Made by a program: the position numbers and the translations under genes
In this document: positions 49,875 to 58,402 of the stretch, piece after piece
Layout: each line of letters begins with the position of its first letter
Position numbering within the stretch: the first letter of the stretch is position 1
NCBI GenBank assembly: GCA_052388455.1
Contig: JBQTIA010000128.1
Span: 1 to 62,118 of the forward strand
Length of the DNA: 62,118 nucleotides
Reading direction: 5' to 3'
Source: CAZSNH01 sp052388455
GTDB lineage: Bacteria > Pseudomonadota > Alphaproteobacteria > Rhizobiales > Hyphomicrobiaceae
Notes under the pieces: generated by a model
What the model saw: the letters and a program-made list of their open reading frames with translations, nothing else
Databases searched by the model: none
Told to the model about the DNA's origin: nothing

Positions 49875-51143
49875 ATGTCTGCGACAATCCTCCATTCGGC
49901 TGAAGCCCGGCGCGCATCCGTCCCCGTCGACGTCGCGGGAACGCTGGTCGGCGGTGGCCATCCCGTCGTCGTGCAGTCGATGACCAACACCGACACCGCC
50001 GACATCGAGAAGACCGTCGCCCAGGTGGCGGCTCTCGCACGGGCCGGCTCCGAGCTGGTGCGCATCACCGTCGACCGCGACGAGGCGGCGAAGGCAGTTC
50101 CCCACATTCGCGACCAGCTCCGCAAGCGCGGCGTGAAAGTGCCGCTGGTCGGCGACTTCCACTATATCGGCCACAAGCTGCTGACCGAAAACCCCGCCTG
50201 CGCGGAAGCGCTCGACAAGTATCGGATCAATCCCGGCAACGTCGGATTCAAGGACAAGAAGGACCGTCAATTCTCGTCCATCATCGAGCTGGCTCTCAAG
50301 CACGCCAAGCCGGTGCGCATCGGTGTCAACTGGGGCTCGCTCGATCAGGAGCTGCTCACCCACCTGATGGACGAGAACGCGACATCATCCGTTCCGAAGG
50401 ACGCGCGCTCCGTGATGCACGAGGCGATCGTGCAGTCGGCGCTGCTGTCGGCGGCCCGCGCCGAGGAGCTGGGTCTCGGGGCGGACCGCATCATCATCTC
50501 GGCCAAGGTCTCGGCGGTTCAAGATCTCATCGCGGTCTATTCGCAGCTCGGCCAGCGCTGCCGCTACGCGCTGCACGTCGGCCTGACGGAAGCCGGCATG
50601 GGCTCGAAGGGAATCGTCGCGTCGTCCGCAGCGATGGGCATTCTTATGCAGCGGGGCATCGGCGATACCATCCGCTTCTCGCTGACGCCGGAGCCGGGTG
50701 GGGACCGCACGCTGGAAGTCCGCGCCGCGCAGGAGCTGCTCCAGACCATGGGACTCAGATCCTTCGTGCCGATCGTCGCCGCATGTCCGGGTTGCGGCCG
50801 CACGACCTCGACGGTGTTCCAGGAGCTGGCGCGGGACATCCAGAACATGATCCGCGACCGCATGCCGGACTGGAAAACCCGCTATCCGGGCGTGGAGAGC
50901 CTGAACCTCGCGGTCATGGGCTGCATCGTCAACGGACCGGGCGAATCCAAGCACGCCGACATTGGAATCTCACTGCCCGGCACCGGCGAGAGCCCGGCCG
51001 CGCCCGTCTTCATCGACGGCAAGAAGGCGATGACGCTGCGAGGAGCCAATATCGCCGGTGAGTTCCACACCATCGTCGAGGACTACATCGAAAAGCGGTT
51101 CGGTGCGGGCGCAAAGCGAGAGCCGGCCGAAGCCGGCGAGTAG
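49875..51143 (+). CDS. ispG: 4-hydroxy-3-methylbut-2-en-1-yl diphosphate synthase
   Basis: About 422 residues. The enzyme converts MEcPP to HMBPP in the non-mevalonate isoprenoid pathway. The TIM-barrel part begins VQSMTNTDTADIEKTVAQV, with GDFHYIGHKLL and INPGNVGFKDKKDRQF. The C-terminal [4Fe-4S] ligands are in ACPGCGRTT and MGCIVNGPGESKHADIG. ATG 49875 fits the family N-terminus; TTG 49845 is an in-frame alternative. Confidence 0.95.
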   Translation: MSATILHSAEARRASVPVDVAGTLVGGGHPVVVQSMTNTDTADIEKTVAQVAALARAGSELVRITVDRDEAAKAVPHIRDQLRKRGVKVPLVGDFHYIGHKLLTENPACAEALDKYRINPGNVGFKDKKDRQFSSIIELALKHAKPVRIGVNWGSLDQELLTHLMDENATSSVPKDARSVMHEAIVQSALLSAARAEELGLGADRIIISAKVSAVQDLIAVYSQLGQRCRYALHVGLTEAGMGSKGIVASSAAMGILMQRGIGDTIRFSLTPEPGGDRTLEVRAAQELLQTMGLRSFVPIVAACPGCGRTTSTVFQELARDIQNMIRDRMPDWKTRYPGVESLNLAVMGCIVNGPGESKHADIGISLPGTGESPAAPVFIDGKKAMTLRGANIAGEFHTIVEDYIEKRFGAGAKREPAEAGE

Positions 51144-51579
51144 GCGCTGTCACCACGAATACTCGTGCCGTGCTGCTTACGGTTCAACCCTCTCCCTGCT
51201 CGTCATCCAGGCGAAGGGTGGGATCCATGCTAGGGCGATACCGCATGACCGCGACGTTGGACGGTAAGTTTCCTCGCAGGATACAACTCGGGCAGTATCG
51301 TGTCGCCTGGTACTCGGCGCATCAGGCCGATAGGATGAAGCCGGAGCGTGTGGTGAAGGAACGCGTGCCCAATCCCGGGCGCGGCGACACAGGTCGCGGC
51401 AAGAAGTGAGATGAGCAAGACGAATTCAAACATGACCCCTGGCGCAGCTACCCGGGGCTAATTTTTTCTCAATCGCAGCGCTCGCGTTGCAGACCGACAG
51501 AGGTCTTGTAGGATGCAGGTGGACGATGCTGATCGTCGTAACCCTCGGAGCCGTTGGGCTCCTGACGGGGCGCGGCGGT
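51144..51579 (+). other. Gap without a recognised gene
   Basis: About 440 bases between ispG and the small-gene pair. A minus-strand frame at 51230-51433 could encode 67 residues with a hydrophobic start (MFEFVLLISLLAATCVAAPG), but nothing else supports it. AT-rich bases around 51462-51470 (a T-run after a CCCC/GGGG arm pair) could be a weak terminator. Confidence 0.4.
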
Positions 51580-51598
51580 CTCCCGTGACACGGGAGAA
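51580..51598. promoter_or_regulatory. Perfect 19-bp palindrome over a ribosome binding site
   Basis: TCTCCCGTG (51580-51588), a central A, and CACGGGAGA (51590-51598) form a perfect odd-centred palindrome. Its right arm holds the GGGAG ribosome site of the gene starting at 51603. It is either an operator for a dimeric repressor or, in mRNA, a hairpin that hides the ribosome site. Confidence 0.7.
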
Positions 51599-51602
51599 AG
51601 AC

Positions 51603-51836
51603 ATGGTTGATCTGTCAGTTCTGAAACGCGAGCGGGACGAGGCCTTCATCGCCAAGGCTGGTCCTGCGCTTTATGCCGAACTCTTGCCGAAGCTTCGCAA
51701 GGTGAAGTTGGCGCGCTACGTGGTGATCGCGGTCGAGACCGGCGGCTACGAAACAGGTGGGACGATGGCCGAGGCCGCGGATGCGTTCGAGCGCAAGCAT
51801 GGCGATGCGCTCGGCTACATTCGCCGGATCGAGTAG
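51603..51836 (+). CDS. Small protein of unknown function, upstream of aspartic protease
   Basis: A 77-residue mostly helical protein (MVDLSVLKRERDEAFIAKAG; LYAELLPKLRKVKLARYVVIAVETGGYETGG; ADAFERKHGD). It has no signal or membrane segment and belongs to no family I recognise. GGGAG lies five to six bases before the ATG inside a perfect palindrome. The retropepsin-like gene begins four bases after its stop, so the two are one transcription and translation unit, in the manner of a small antitoxin/effector or regulator/protease pair. Confidence 0.7.
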   Translation: MVDLSVLKRERDEAFIAKAGPALYAELLPKLRKVKLARYVVIAVETGGYETGGTMAEAADAFERKHGDALGYIRRIE

Positions 51837-51840
51837 CTTC

Positions 51841-52251
51841 ATGACACAAATTGTCGGGGTGGTCTCGGACCGCCTGTGGCCGCTGCTTCCCCTCGCGGTG
51901 AGCGGGATGCGTGGCACATTGTGGGCACTCGTCGACACTGGCTTCGAGGGCAGCTTGATGGTTCCGGAAAGCGAGCGTCAACGATTGCGCTTGGTACGCA
52001 CGAGCCTGATGGCGAGCGGTGTCAATGCGGATGGTACGAGCTCACTCGTATCGGTCGGGCGCGTGACACTCGATTGGCTCGGCGCAACAATCACCGTGCG
52101 CACGCATGTTCCCTCAACAACGATGATCGATGGTGAGATGCACTATCGCTCACCTATCGTCGGCATGATCGGATTGCATTTGCTGCAAGGATTACGATTG
52201 AGCTTCGACCTCTATCCAGGACGGCCCGTGATCGTCGAGCAGGCTCGCTAA
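51841..52251 (+). CDS. Retropepsin-like clan AA aspartic protease
   Basis: A 136-residue single-lobe protease of retropepsin type: the catalytic triplet DTG occurs in WALVDTGFEGSLMVP near residue 33, and the late IVGMIGLHLLQGLRLSFDLYPGR gives the hydrophobic-hydrophobic-Gly motif that packs behind the active site. Such enzymes act as homodimers. It has no signal peptide, so it is cytosolic. Related small proteases occur widely in rhizobia and cyanobacteria with unknown substrates. It is four bases downstream of the 77-residue gene. The end is convergent with folC. Confidence 0.8.
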   Translation: MTQIVGVVSDRLWPLLPLAVSGMRGTLWALVDTGFEGSLMVPESERQRLRLVRTSLMASGVNADGTSSLVSVGRVTLDWLGATITVRTHVPSTTMIDGEMHYRSPIVGMIGLHLLQGLRLSFDLYPGRPVIVEQAR

Positions 52252-52340
52252 AAAAACGCCGGCTGATTGGCCGTAAGCGTCGATGCTTACCTCTACCCAA
52301 TCCTGGAAGAGTTTGCGAGTCGCAGGCCACGGACACTCCC

Positions 52341-53672
52341 TCATCCGCCGTCCATCTCCACGCCTTCCTGCAAGGCGAGCACATGGCCGGCGAGATACAG
52401 CGAGCCGCAGATCAGGATGCGCTTCGGCCCCGCCTCCAGCGCGTCGATCCTCTTGAGCGCGGCCTCGACGCCTGATGCGGATTCCGATTCCAGCGAGACG
52501 CCGCGCGCGACCTCCGCCAGCGCGTCGGGCGCGAACGGCGCCTCGTGTGCGCCGGGAATGGGAACCGTGACGACGCGGCGCACGAGGCCCCGGAACGGCG
52601 CCAGGAATCCCGCCGCATCCTTGATGCCGAGCATTCCCGTTACGAGGTAAAGCGGCTTCGGCGCCCGTTCTTCGAGGTCTGCGATGGTCTGCGCCAGCGC
52701 GTGACCGGCCGCCGGATTGTGCCCGCCGTCGAGCCACAGCTCGGCGCCGCGCCGGAGCAGGTCGGGCAGCGGGCCGGCGTCGAGCCGCTGCATCCGGGCC
52801 GGCCAGCGGACGGTCACCAGTCCTCGCTCGATGGCGCGTTCTTCGATGACCGGCTTTTTCAATTCCAGCGCTGCGGCCACGGCCGTGCCGGCGTTGACGA
52901 TCTGGTGTCGGCCCATGAGCGCCGGCAGCGGCAGATCGAGCAGGTGATCCTCCTTCTGCACCACCAGCCGGCCGCGCTGCTCGTAGGCGTCGAAGTCGCG
53001 GCCGAACACGACCAGCCGTGATCCGACGCGATCCGCTTCCACCTCGATGACTTCGAGCGCCTCGGGCTCCTGCGCTGCCACCACGCAGGTCACGCCGCGC
53101 TTGAGAATGCCGGCCTTTTCAGCGGCGATCTTTCCCAGCGTCGCGCCGAGCTTCTCGGCATGATCCATCGAGACGGGCGTGATGACGGTCAGCACCGGAT
53201 GGCGAACGACGTTGGTCGCATCGAGCCGCCCGCCGAGACCGACCTCCAGCAGCAGCGCATCGGCCGGGTTCTCGGCAAAAGCGAGAAACGCGGCTGCTGT
53301 GGTGATTTCGAATTGCGTGATGTCGTCGCCGTCGTTCACCGCCTGCGTGCGGGTCAGCACGTCGACGAGGGCGTCCTCGCCGATCGGCCGGCCGCCACGC
53401 TCGCTGCCACCCAATTCGATCCGCTCGTGGAAGCGCACCAGATGCGGCGAGGTGTAGACGTGCACCCGCTTGTCGGCGGCTTCGAGCATGGACTTGAGAT
53501 AGGCCGTCACCGAGCCCTTGCCGTTGGTGCCGGCGATATGCACGACCGGCGGCAGACGAGTGTGCGGATCACCGAGCTTGGCGAGCAGACGCTCGATGCG
53601 TCCGAGCGAAAGGTCGATCAGCTTGGGATGCAGCAGCTTCAGATCGGCGAGCAGCCGGTCGCTCTTCGGCAT
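52341..53672 (-). CDS. folC: Bifunctional folylpolyglutamate / dihydrofolate synthase
   Basis: The 443-residue Mur-ligase-family enzyme adds glutamate to dihydropteroate and folates. It shows the P-loop AGTNGKGSVTAYL near residue 48, TSPHLVRFHERI and the Asp/His-containing VSMDHAEKLGATLGKIAAEKAGI near residue 170, and the C-terminal domain with WLDGGHNPAAGHAL. It lies upstream of nothing on this strand, and accD follows in the opposite direction of reading order (accD is upstream of folC on the minus strand by 110 bases), a common alphaproteobacterial trpA-accD-folC order. Confidence 0.95.
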   Translation of the reverse strand: MPKSDRLLADLKLLHPKLIDLSLGRIERLLAKLGDPHTRLPPVVHIAGTNGKGSVTAYLKSMLEAADKRVHVYTSPHLVRFHERIELGGSERGGRPIGEDALVDVLTRTQAVNDGDDITQFEITTAAAFLAFAENPADALLLEVGLGGRLDATNVVRHPVLTVITPVSMDHAEKLGATLGKIAAEKAGILKRGVTCVVAAQEPEALEVIEVEADRVGSRLVVFGRDFDAYEQRGRLVVQKEDHLLDLPLPALMGRHQIVNAGTAVAAALELKKPVIEERAIERGLVTVRWPARMQRLDAGPLPDLLRRGAELWLDGGHNPAAGHALAQTIADLEERAPKPLYLVTGMLGIKDAAGFLAPFRGLVRRVVTVPIPGAHEAPFAPDALAEVARGVSLESESASGVEAALKRIDALEAGPKRILICGSLYLAGHVLALQEGVEMDGG

Positions 53673-53782
53673 GGCGTGATGTCCGCGTCAGGATGGTCCG
53701 AAAGAGCCTGTTCCCGCACCCCGGTCAACAGCCGGGACCCGTCGAACCGCCAACCTCCGATACGATCCCGCTTTCAATCCGA

Positions 53783-54883
53783 TCAGCCACGCGAGACATC
53801 TTTGGCAGCCGACCGCGCCGTCATGCTGTCGCCATCGCGTTTGGTGCGGTCGCGCGGCTCGGGGCGGGCGATCTCGAAGCGCTCGCCGACAGCCACGGCT
53901 TCGGCATCGATGACGCCGCCACCGGACTGGCGCACAGCAGTCTCGATCAATTTGCCGTCGAGCGCCGAATTCTTGCCGGCTGCTCCGGCGCCGTTCAGAC
54001 GCTTGGTCTTGGACGCCGACTTCTGCGCCTCGGCGCTGTGCATCAGCATGCGGCACAGCCGCGACAGCGTTTCGCGTAGCTTGTGACGATGGACGACCAT
54101 GTCGATCATGCCGTGCGCCAGCAGGTATTCCGAGCGCTGGAAGCCTTCCGGCAACTGCTCGCGGATCGTCTGTTGGATGACGCGCGGACCGGCGAAGCAG
54201 ATCAGTGCGCCGGGCTCCGCGATGTGCACATCGCCGAGCATGGCGTAGGAGGCGGTGACGCCGCCGGTGGTCGGATCGGTGAGCACCACGAGATACGGCA
54301 GCTTGGCTTCCCGCAGGCGCTGCACGGCGATCGTCGTGCGCGGCATCTGCATCAGGCTCATGATGCCTTCCTGCATGCGTGCGCCGCCCGAGGCGGCGAA
54401 CAGGATGAAGGGCGTCTTCTTTTCCGCGGCGCGCAGCATGCCGGCGATCACCGCTTCGCCCGCCGCCATGCCGAGAGACCCGGCCATGAAGCGGAAATCC
54501 TGCGCCGCGGCGACGATGTCCTGGCCGTCGAGCTTGCCCTCTCCGATCAGTACGGCGTCGTCGAGACCCGTATCGGCCTTCGCATCCTTGATGCGGTCGG
54601 TGTAGCGGCGGCCATCGCGGAACTTGAGCGGGTCTGCCGGCACGGCAGCCACGGGCACGCGCTCGTAAATGCTGTCGTCGAACAGGTGGGCGAGGCGCAT
54701 CGGAGCGCCCATGCGCATGTGATAGTCGGACCCGGGCACCACGAACTGGTTGGCCTCGAGGTCCTTGTAGAACACCATCTGTCCGGTTTCCGGACACTTC
54801 ACCCATAGGTTTTCGGGCACCTCGCGCTTCGTAGTGAGGAAGCTGCGGATCTTCGGGCGGACGACGTTGTTGATCCAGTTCAC
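53783..54883 (-). CDS. accD: Acetyl-CoA carboxylase carboxyltransferase beta subunit
   Basis: The 366-residue subunit of acetyl-CoA carboxylase begins MNWINNVVRPKIRSFL. The region that in E. coli is a four-Cys zinc ribbon retains only NLWVKCPETGQMVFY, as in many alphaproteobacteria. The carboxyltransferase core has SLGMAAGEA, ASGGARMQEGIMSLMQMPRTT, DPTTGGVTASYAMLGD and GFQRSEYLLAHGMIDMVV. After about residue 290 comes a 75-residue charged tail of low conservation. Middle gene of trpA-accD-folC. Confidence 0.94.
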   Translation of the reverse strand: MNWINNVVRPKIRSFLTTKREVPENLWVKCPETGQMVFYKDLEANQFVVPGSDYHMRMGAPMRLAHLFDDSIYERVPVAAVPADPLKFRDGRRYTDRIKDAKADTGLDDAVLIGEGKLDGQDIVAAAQDFRFMAGSLGMAAGEAVIAGMLRAAEKKTPFILFAASGGARMQEGIMSLMQMPRTTIAVQRLREAKLPYLVVLTDPTTGGVTASYAMLGDVHIAEPGALICFAGPRVIQQTIREQLPEGFQRSEYLLAHGMIDMVVHRHKLRETLSRLCRMLMHSAEAQKSASKTKRLNGAGAAGKNSALDGKLIETAVRQSGGGVIDAEAVAVGERFEIARPEPRDRTKRDGDSMTARSAAKDVSRG

Positions 54884-54965
54884 AGGTGCAGGCTCCTTAT
54901 CGGCCGGCGGTGTTCACGGCCACCCTGAGGGCTGAACCGCCGGTCTGCGGCGGATATGGATCGCT

Positions 54966-55793
54966 TTACGCGCTCCGCAAGGCTTTTGCGAGGCCGCCGA
55001 CCAAGTCCAGCACGGCCGGAACAGTCTTTTTCGTCGCCTCGGACTTGGTTCCGAGGCTGTCGGCAATGGCGTTGACGAGAGCGGACCCGACCACGACGCC
55101 GTCGGCGCCCTTGGCAATCGCGCGCGCCTGCTCAGGTGTCTTTACTCCGAAACCGACCACGACAGGAAGCGCCGTCGCCTGCTTGATCCGTGTCACTTGT
55201 TTGTGAACGTCGTTTATAACAGGCGCGGCCGAGCCGGTGATTCCGGTGATTGAAACGTAGTAAACGAAGCCGGAGGTGTTCTTGAGCACCGCCGGCAGCC
55301 GCCGGGCATCGGTCGTCGGTGTAGCGAGGCGGATGAAGTTCAACCCCCGCTCGACCGCCGGCAGGCACAGCTCGTCGTCGGCCTCGGGCGGCGCATCGAC
55401 GATGATCAGACCATCGACGCCGGCCGCCCGCGCGTCGTCGAGGAAGGCGTCGCCCGGATAGACGTAGACCGGATTGTAGTAGCCCATCAGCACGATCGGC
55501 GTCTCGTTGTCCGCCTTGCGGAAGCCGGCGACCAGATCGAGCGTCTTCTTCATCGTCTGGCCGGCCTTGAGCGCCCTGAGCGATGACGCCTGGATCGCCG
55601 GGCCGTCGGCCATCGGGTCGGAAAACGGCATGCCCAGCTCGATGATGTCGGCGCCGGCCTTCGGCAGCCCGTGCAGCACTTTGCGCGAGGTTTCGAGATC
55701 CGGATCGCCGGCCGTGATGAACGTCACCAGCGCCGCACGCCCCTCGGACTTCAGGGCGGCGAAGCGGTGATCGATGCGGGTTGGCTTCGGCAT
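54966..55793 (-). CDS. trpA: Tryptophan synthase alpha chain
   Basis: 275 residues from ATG 55793. It cleaves indole-3-glycerol phosphate to indole. The catalytic Glu is in ADIIELGMPFSDPMADGP near residue 50, the catalytic Asp is in GLIIVDAPPEADDEL (family VPD becomes VDA-like here), and the phosphate site is FGVKTPEQA and GADGVVVGSALV. trpB is not present upstream within the window; instead the promoter side carries composite palindromes and yggT. It is the first gene of the trpA-accD-folC group. Confidence 0.93.
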   Translation of the reverse strand: MPKPTRIDHRFAALKSEGRAALVTFITAGDPDLETSRKVLHGLPKAGADIIELGMPFSDPMADGPAIQASSLRALKAGQTMKKTLDLVAGFRKADNETPIVLMGYYNPVYVYPGDAFLDDARAAGVDGLIIVDAPPEADDELCLPAVERGLNFIRLATPTTDARRLPAVLKNTSGFVYYVSITGITGSAAPVINDVHKQVTRIKQATALPVVVGFGVKTPEQARAIAKGADGVVVGSALVNAIADSLGTKSEATKKTVPAVLDLVGGLAKALRSA

Positions 55794-55975
55794 GGCGGGT
55801 GGGACATCCTGGGTACTTCGAGGGCGATCGAGTAAGCGCCGGTCGTAGGACGCGGGAACGGCGACGGTCAAGCTCAGACGCGGCGGCCCGACCCCGAGCC
55901 TGCCCAGAGCCTGTCCAGAGCCCGTCTCAGTGCCTGCCTTGCGGCTCGCCGCGGCGGCGGCTACAGGTTTCCGGC

Positions 55976-56050
55976 CTAGTGTCCCGATCGCGAAGTCCCT
56001 CGCAATCCTCCGCACGCTCCGTGGGGACTTCGCGATCGAAAGGACGCTAG
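55976..56050. repeat. Composite palindrome with CTAG ends (unit 1)
   Basis: CTAGTGTCC (55976-55984) pairs with GGACGCTAG (56042-56050) with one G-T mismatch. Inside, a perfect 15-bp stem (55985-55999 with 56024-56038) has a 24-base loop. It has the same layout and CTAG boundary as the element at 37968-38099. Confidence 0.85.
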
Positions 56051-56061
56051 AAAGTCAATGA

Positions 56062-56142
56062 TTCTAGTGTGATTCAGATTTCGAAGTCCGCCTCTAAGCC
56101 TGCCGCAAAGTATGCAGCGGACTTCGAAATCATCAAACTAGA
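56062..56142. repeat. Composite palindrome with CTAG ends (unit 2)
   Basis: TTCTAGTGTGAT (56062-56073) pairs with ATCAAACTAGAA (56131-56142) with one mismatch. A perfect 15-bp stem inside (56077-56091 with 56117-56131) contains GAAGTCC, as does unit 1. It ends about 20 bases before yggT, so it forms part of the yggT leader. Confidence 0.85.
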
Positions 56143-56161
56143 ACGTGCGGGACAGGGACAC

Positions 56162-56464
56162 ATGATCGAACTGCTCGGATTTCTCAGATATCTCATCGAC
56201 CTCTACATGTGGGTGGTCATTGCCTCGGTCATTCTGAGCTGGCTCGTGAACTTCGGCGTCGTCAACGCCTACAACCCGTTCGTGCGGAGCCTCGGGCAGC
56301 TGTTCAGCGCCGTCACCGAGCCGCTGCTCGGACCCATCCGGCGGGCGCTGCCGAGCCTCGGCGCCATCGACATCTCGCCGATCGTACTGCTCGTCGGCCT
56401 GGTCGGCGTCCGCGATTTCCTGATCCCGTTCCTCATGCGCATGTTGGCTGGGACGCCCGCCTGA
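56162..56464 (+). CDS. YggT-family membrane protein
   Basis: A 100-residue protein from ATG 56162 (AGGGAC just upstream). It has two YggT hydrophobic segments: FLRYLIDLYMWVVIASVILSWLVNFGVV, and ISPIVLLVGLVGVRDFLIPFLMRML, with NPFVRSLGQLFSAVTEPLLGPIRRALP between them. The family is linked to envelope integrity and osmotic tolerance. In related genomes yggT is followed by a DUF167 gene and folD; here the DUF167 gene is broken. Confidence 0.92.
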   Translation: MIELLGFLRYLIDLYMWVVIASVILSWLVNFGVVNAYNPFVRSLGQLFSAVTEPLLGPIRRALPSLGAIDISPIVLLVGLVGVRDFLIPFLMRMLAGTPA

Positions 56465-56468
56465 CCTC

Positions 56469-56701
56469 GACGCCATCGACGGCCTTGGGCAAACTGCAGA
56501 CGGTCCGGCGCTCGAGGCGCGCGTTCGTGCGGCGCCGTCCGGCTTCTGGCCGAATGGATCGGCGTTCCCCGATCGACAGTCAGGCTCGCGTCGGGCGCCA
56601 AATCGCGCGTCAAGTTGCTCACTGTCGCCGGCGACCGGCATGTGCTCGAAAGGGCGCTCACCGAAAAATCTGCCCGCCTCGGCGGGCCAAGCAAAAGCTG
56701 A
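56469..56701 (+). pseudogene. Broken DUF167 (YggU-family) gene
   Basis: From 56469 one frame reads DAIDGLGQTADGPALEARVRAAPS, the middle of a DUF167 protein. After a shift of frame near 56535 the sequence continues RLLAEWIGVPRSTVRLASGAKSRVKLLTV and ends GGPSKS at 56701. The N-terminal 15 residues are absent because yggT ends directly before it, and about ten residues (the usual PEDGEAN segment) are missing at the junction. So the gene is truncated, internally deleted and out of frame. Confidence 0.7.
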
Positions 56702-56716
56702 GGGAGCGAGACGGAC

Positions 56717-57592
56717 ATGCATCAGGCCAAGGTCATCGACGGCAAGGCCATCGCCGCGGACGTGCGCAAGACGGTGGCCAAGGACGTCGCCGATCTGAAG
56801 GCCAACCATGGCCTGACGCCGGGCCTCGCCGTGGTGCTGGTCGGCGAAGACCCGGCCAGCAAGGTGTATGTCAAGAACAAGGCTCAGCAGACGGTCGAAG
56901 TCGGCATGAATTCGTGGGAGCACAAGCTCCCCGTCGAAACCAGCGAAGCCGACATCCTGGCCCTGGTGCAGAAGCTCAACAACGATCCGGCCGTCAACGG
57001 CATCCTGGTGCAGCTGCCTCTGCCCAAGCACGTCAATTCCAACAAGGTGCTGAACACCATCAGTCCCGACAAGGACGTCGACGGCTTTCATCCCGTCAAC
57101 GTCGGCCGCCTGTCGATCGGCGAGCGCGCACTCGTCCCCTGCACGCCGGTCGGGTCGGTGATCCTGGCCAAGTCCGTCGCGCCCGATCTCACCGGCATGG
57201 AGGCCGTCGTCGTCGGCCGCTCGAACATCGTCGGCAAGCCCGTCGCCCAGCTCCTGCTCAAGGAGAACTGCACGGTCACTCTGGCGCATTCCAAGACGCG
57301 CAATCTCGCCGCCGTGGTCAATCGCGCCGACCTGCTGATCGCCGCCGTCGGCATCCCCGAGATGATCCGCGGCTCGTGGGTGCGCTCCGGCGCCATCGTC
57401 ATCGACGTCGGCATCAACCGCATCACCGGACCGGACGGCAAGGGCAAGCTGGTCGGCGATTGCAATTACGCCGAATGTGCCCGCGTCGCCGATTACATCA
57501 CGCCGGTCCCTGGCGGCGTCGGTCCGATGACCATCGCTTGCCTGCTTCAGAACACGGTGCTGGCGGCAAAGATTCAAAAGGGCATCAAGTAG
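56717..57592 (+). CDS. folD: Methylenetetrahydrofolate dehydrogenase / methenyl-THF cyclohydrolase
   Basis: The 291-residue bifunctional enzyme interconverts 5,10-methylene- and 10-formyl-THF. It shows the catalytic YVKNKAQQ Lys near residue 56, VQLPLPKHV, DVDGFHPVNVGRL, the NADP-binding GRSNIVGKPVAQLLL near residue 165, and PGGVGPMTIACLLQN at the end. Length and motifs are canonical. It could process methylene-THF made by the sarcosine-oxidase-type operon, though it is 32 kb away. Confidence 0.96.
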   Translation: MHQAKVIDGKAIAADVRKTVAKDVADLKANHGLTPGLAVVLVGEDPASKVYVKNKAQQTVEVGMNSWEHKLPVETSEADILALVQKLNNDPAVNGILVQLPLPKHVNSNKVLNTISPDKDVDGFHPVNVGRLSIGERALVPCTPVGSVILAKSVAPDLTGMEAVVVGRSNIVGKPVAQLLLKENCTVTLAHSKTRNLAAVVNRADLLIAAVGIPEMIRGSWVRSGAIVIDVGINRITGPDGKGKLVGDCNYAECARVADYITPVPGGVGPMTIACLLQNTVLAAKIQKGIK

Positions 57593-57661
57593 GCGTCGAG
57601 CGACGGCAGCACCGGCTGGTTCGTCCGCGCGTACGAAATATAAGCGCGCAGGTGGAAAGTG

Positions 57662-58390
57662 TCAGCGCGTTTCGATCTGGTAGTCTGTCAGGAACGCCTG
57701 CACCGCGGCTGTGATTTCCGTCTTTGCGTCACCACAGGCGGCGGGCGCCGGCCCGATCGTGCGCAACCGGTCGATCCGGTCACGCATCTCGGCGAACAGC
57801 TGATTCTGCACGGCGCGGCATTGCTTTCTTTCTTCCGGCGCCGACGGCAGTGCCGGCCGCTTGATGGCATCGAACAGCGCATCCATCACGATCTTCTGCT
57901 GTAGCGCCGAGCGGTCGGCAAGCCGGCACGCATCCTTGCGGACCTGATCGGCAAGCTCGTTGAACGCACTGAGCATGAAGACATTGGTATCGCTGCCGTC
58001 GGTGCCGCCGCAGGCCGCCAGCGCGCAGAGGTGCTGCGGCAGATCGGTCAGCGCGCCGGCATCCTTCGGAACGTCCTTGCTGCGACAGGGCAGAGCCGCG
58101 GGCGGTACGGCTGAGGTGATAACGGGCATTGGAATTTGGTGAGGCATCGGAACTGGAGTCCCGGCTGCAGGTGGCTGCTGAGGTATATTTTCAGGCGACG
58201 TGGCAACAACTGCAGTCGGCTTGGGCACGTTCGTTGCCGGTTCGGACGCGCGGCTCTCCTTCGGTCTTGCAGGCGCGGCGTCCGGCGGTGACAGACTCGG
58301 GGCTAATCCATAGTCCTTGAGGATTGGATATGCCCCAAAAATAATGGGCAGTACGACACCGATCGCTGCTAACTTTGATTTCTTTTCCAT
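57662..58390 (-). CDS. Membrane-anchored Pro-rich, Cys-containing protein (ExbBD-like operon)
   Basis: About 242 residues from ATG 58390 (GTG 58396 is also possible). A short N-terminal hydrophobic segment (AAIGVVLPIIFGAYPIL) is followed by about 75 residues rich in Pro and Ala, and then a helical domain with eight Cys (LPCRSKD; HLCALAACGG; KDACRL; KQCRAV; AACGDA) likely forming disulfides in the periplasm. It matches no family I know. It is the last gene of a coupled operon, 12 bases after the ExbD-like stop, so it probably works with that complex, perhaps as a TonB-like spanning element in layout only. Confidence 0.65.
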   Translation of the reverse strand: MEKKSKLAAIGVVLPIIFGAYPILKDYGLAPSLSPPDAAPARPKESRASEPATNVPKPTAVVATSPENIPQQPPAAGTPVPMPHQIPMPVITSAVPPAALPCRSKDVPKDAGALTDLPQHLCALAACGGTDGSDTNVFMLSAFNELADQVRKDACRLADRSALQQKIVMDALFDAIKRPALPSAPEERKQCRAVQNQLFAEMRDRIDRLRTIGPAPAACGDAKTEITAAVQAFLTDYQIETR

Positions 58391-58402
58391 GCCCACACCG
58401 AT

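Noticed and set aside
51230..51433. 67-codon minus-strand frame with hydrophobic start
   Set aside because: Only the first 18 residues look protein-like; the poor ribosome spacing and lack of any family make it too weak to list as a gene.
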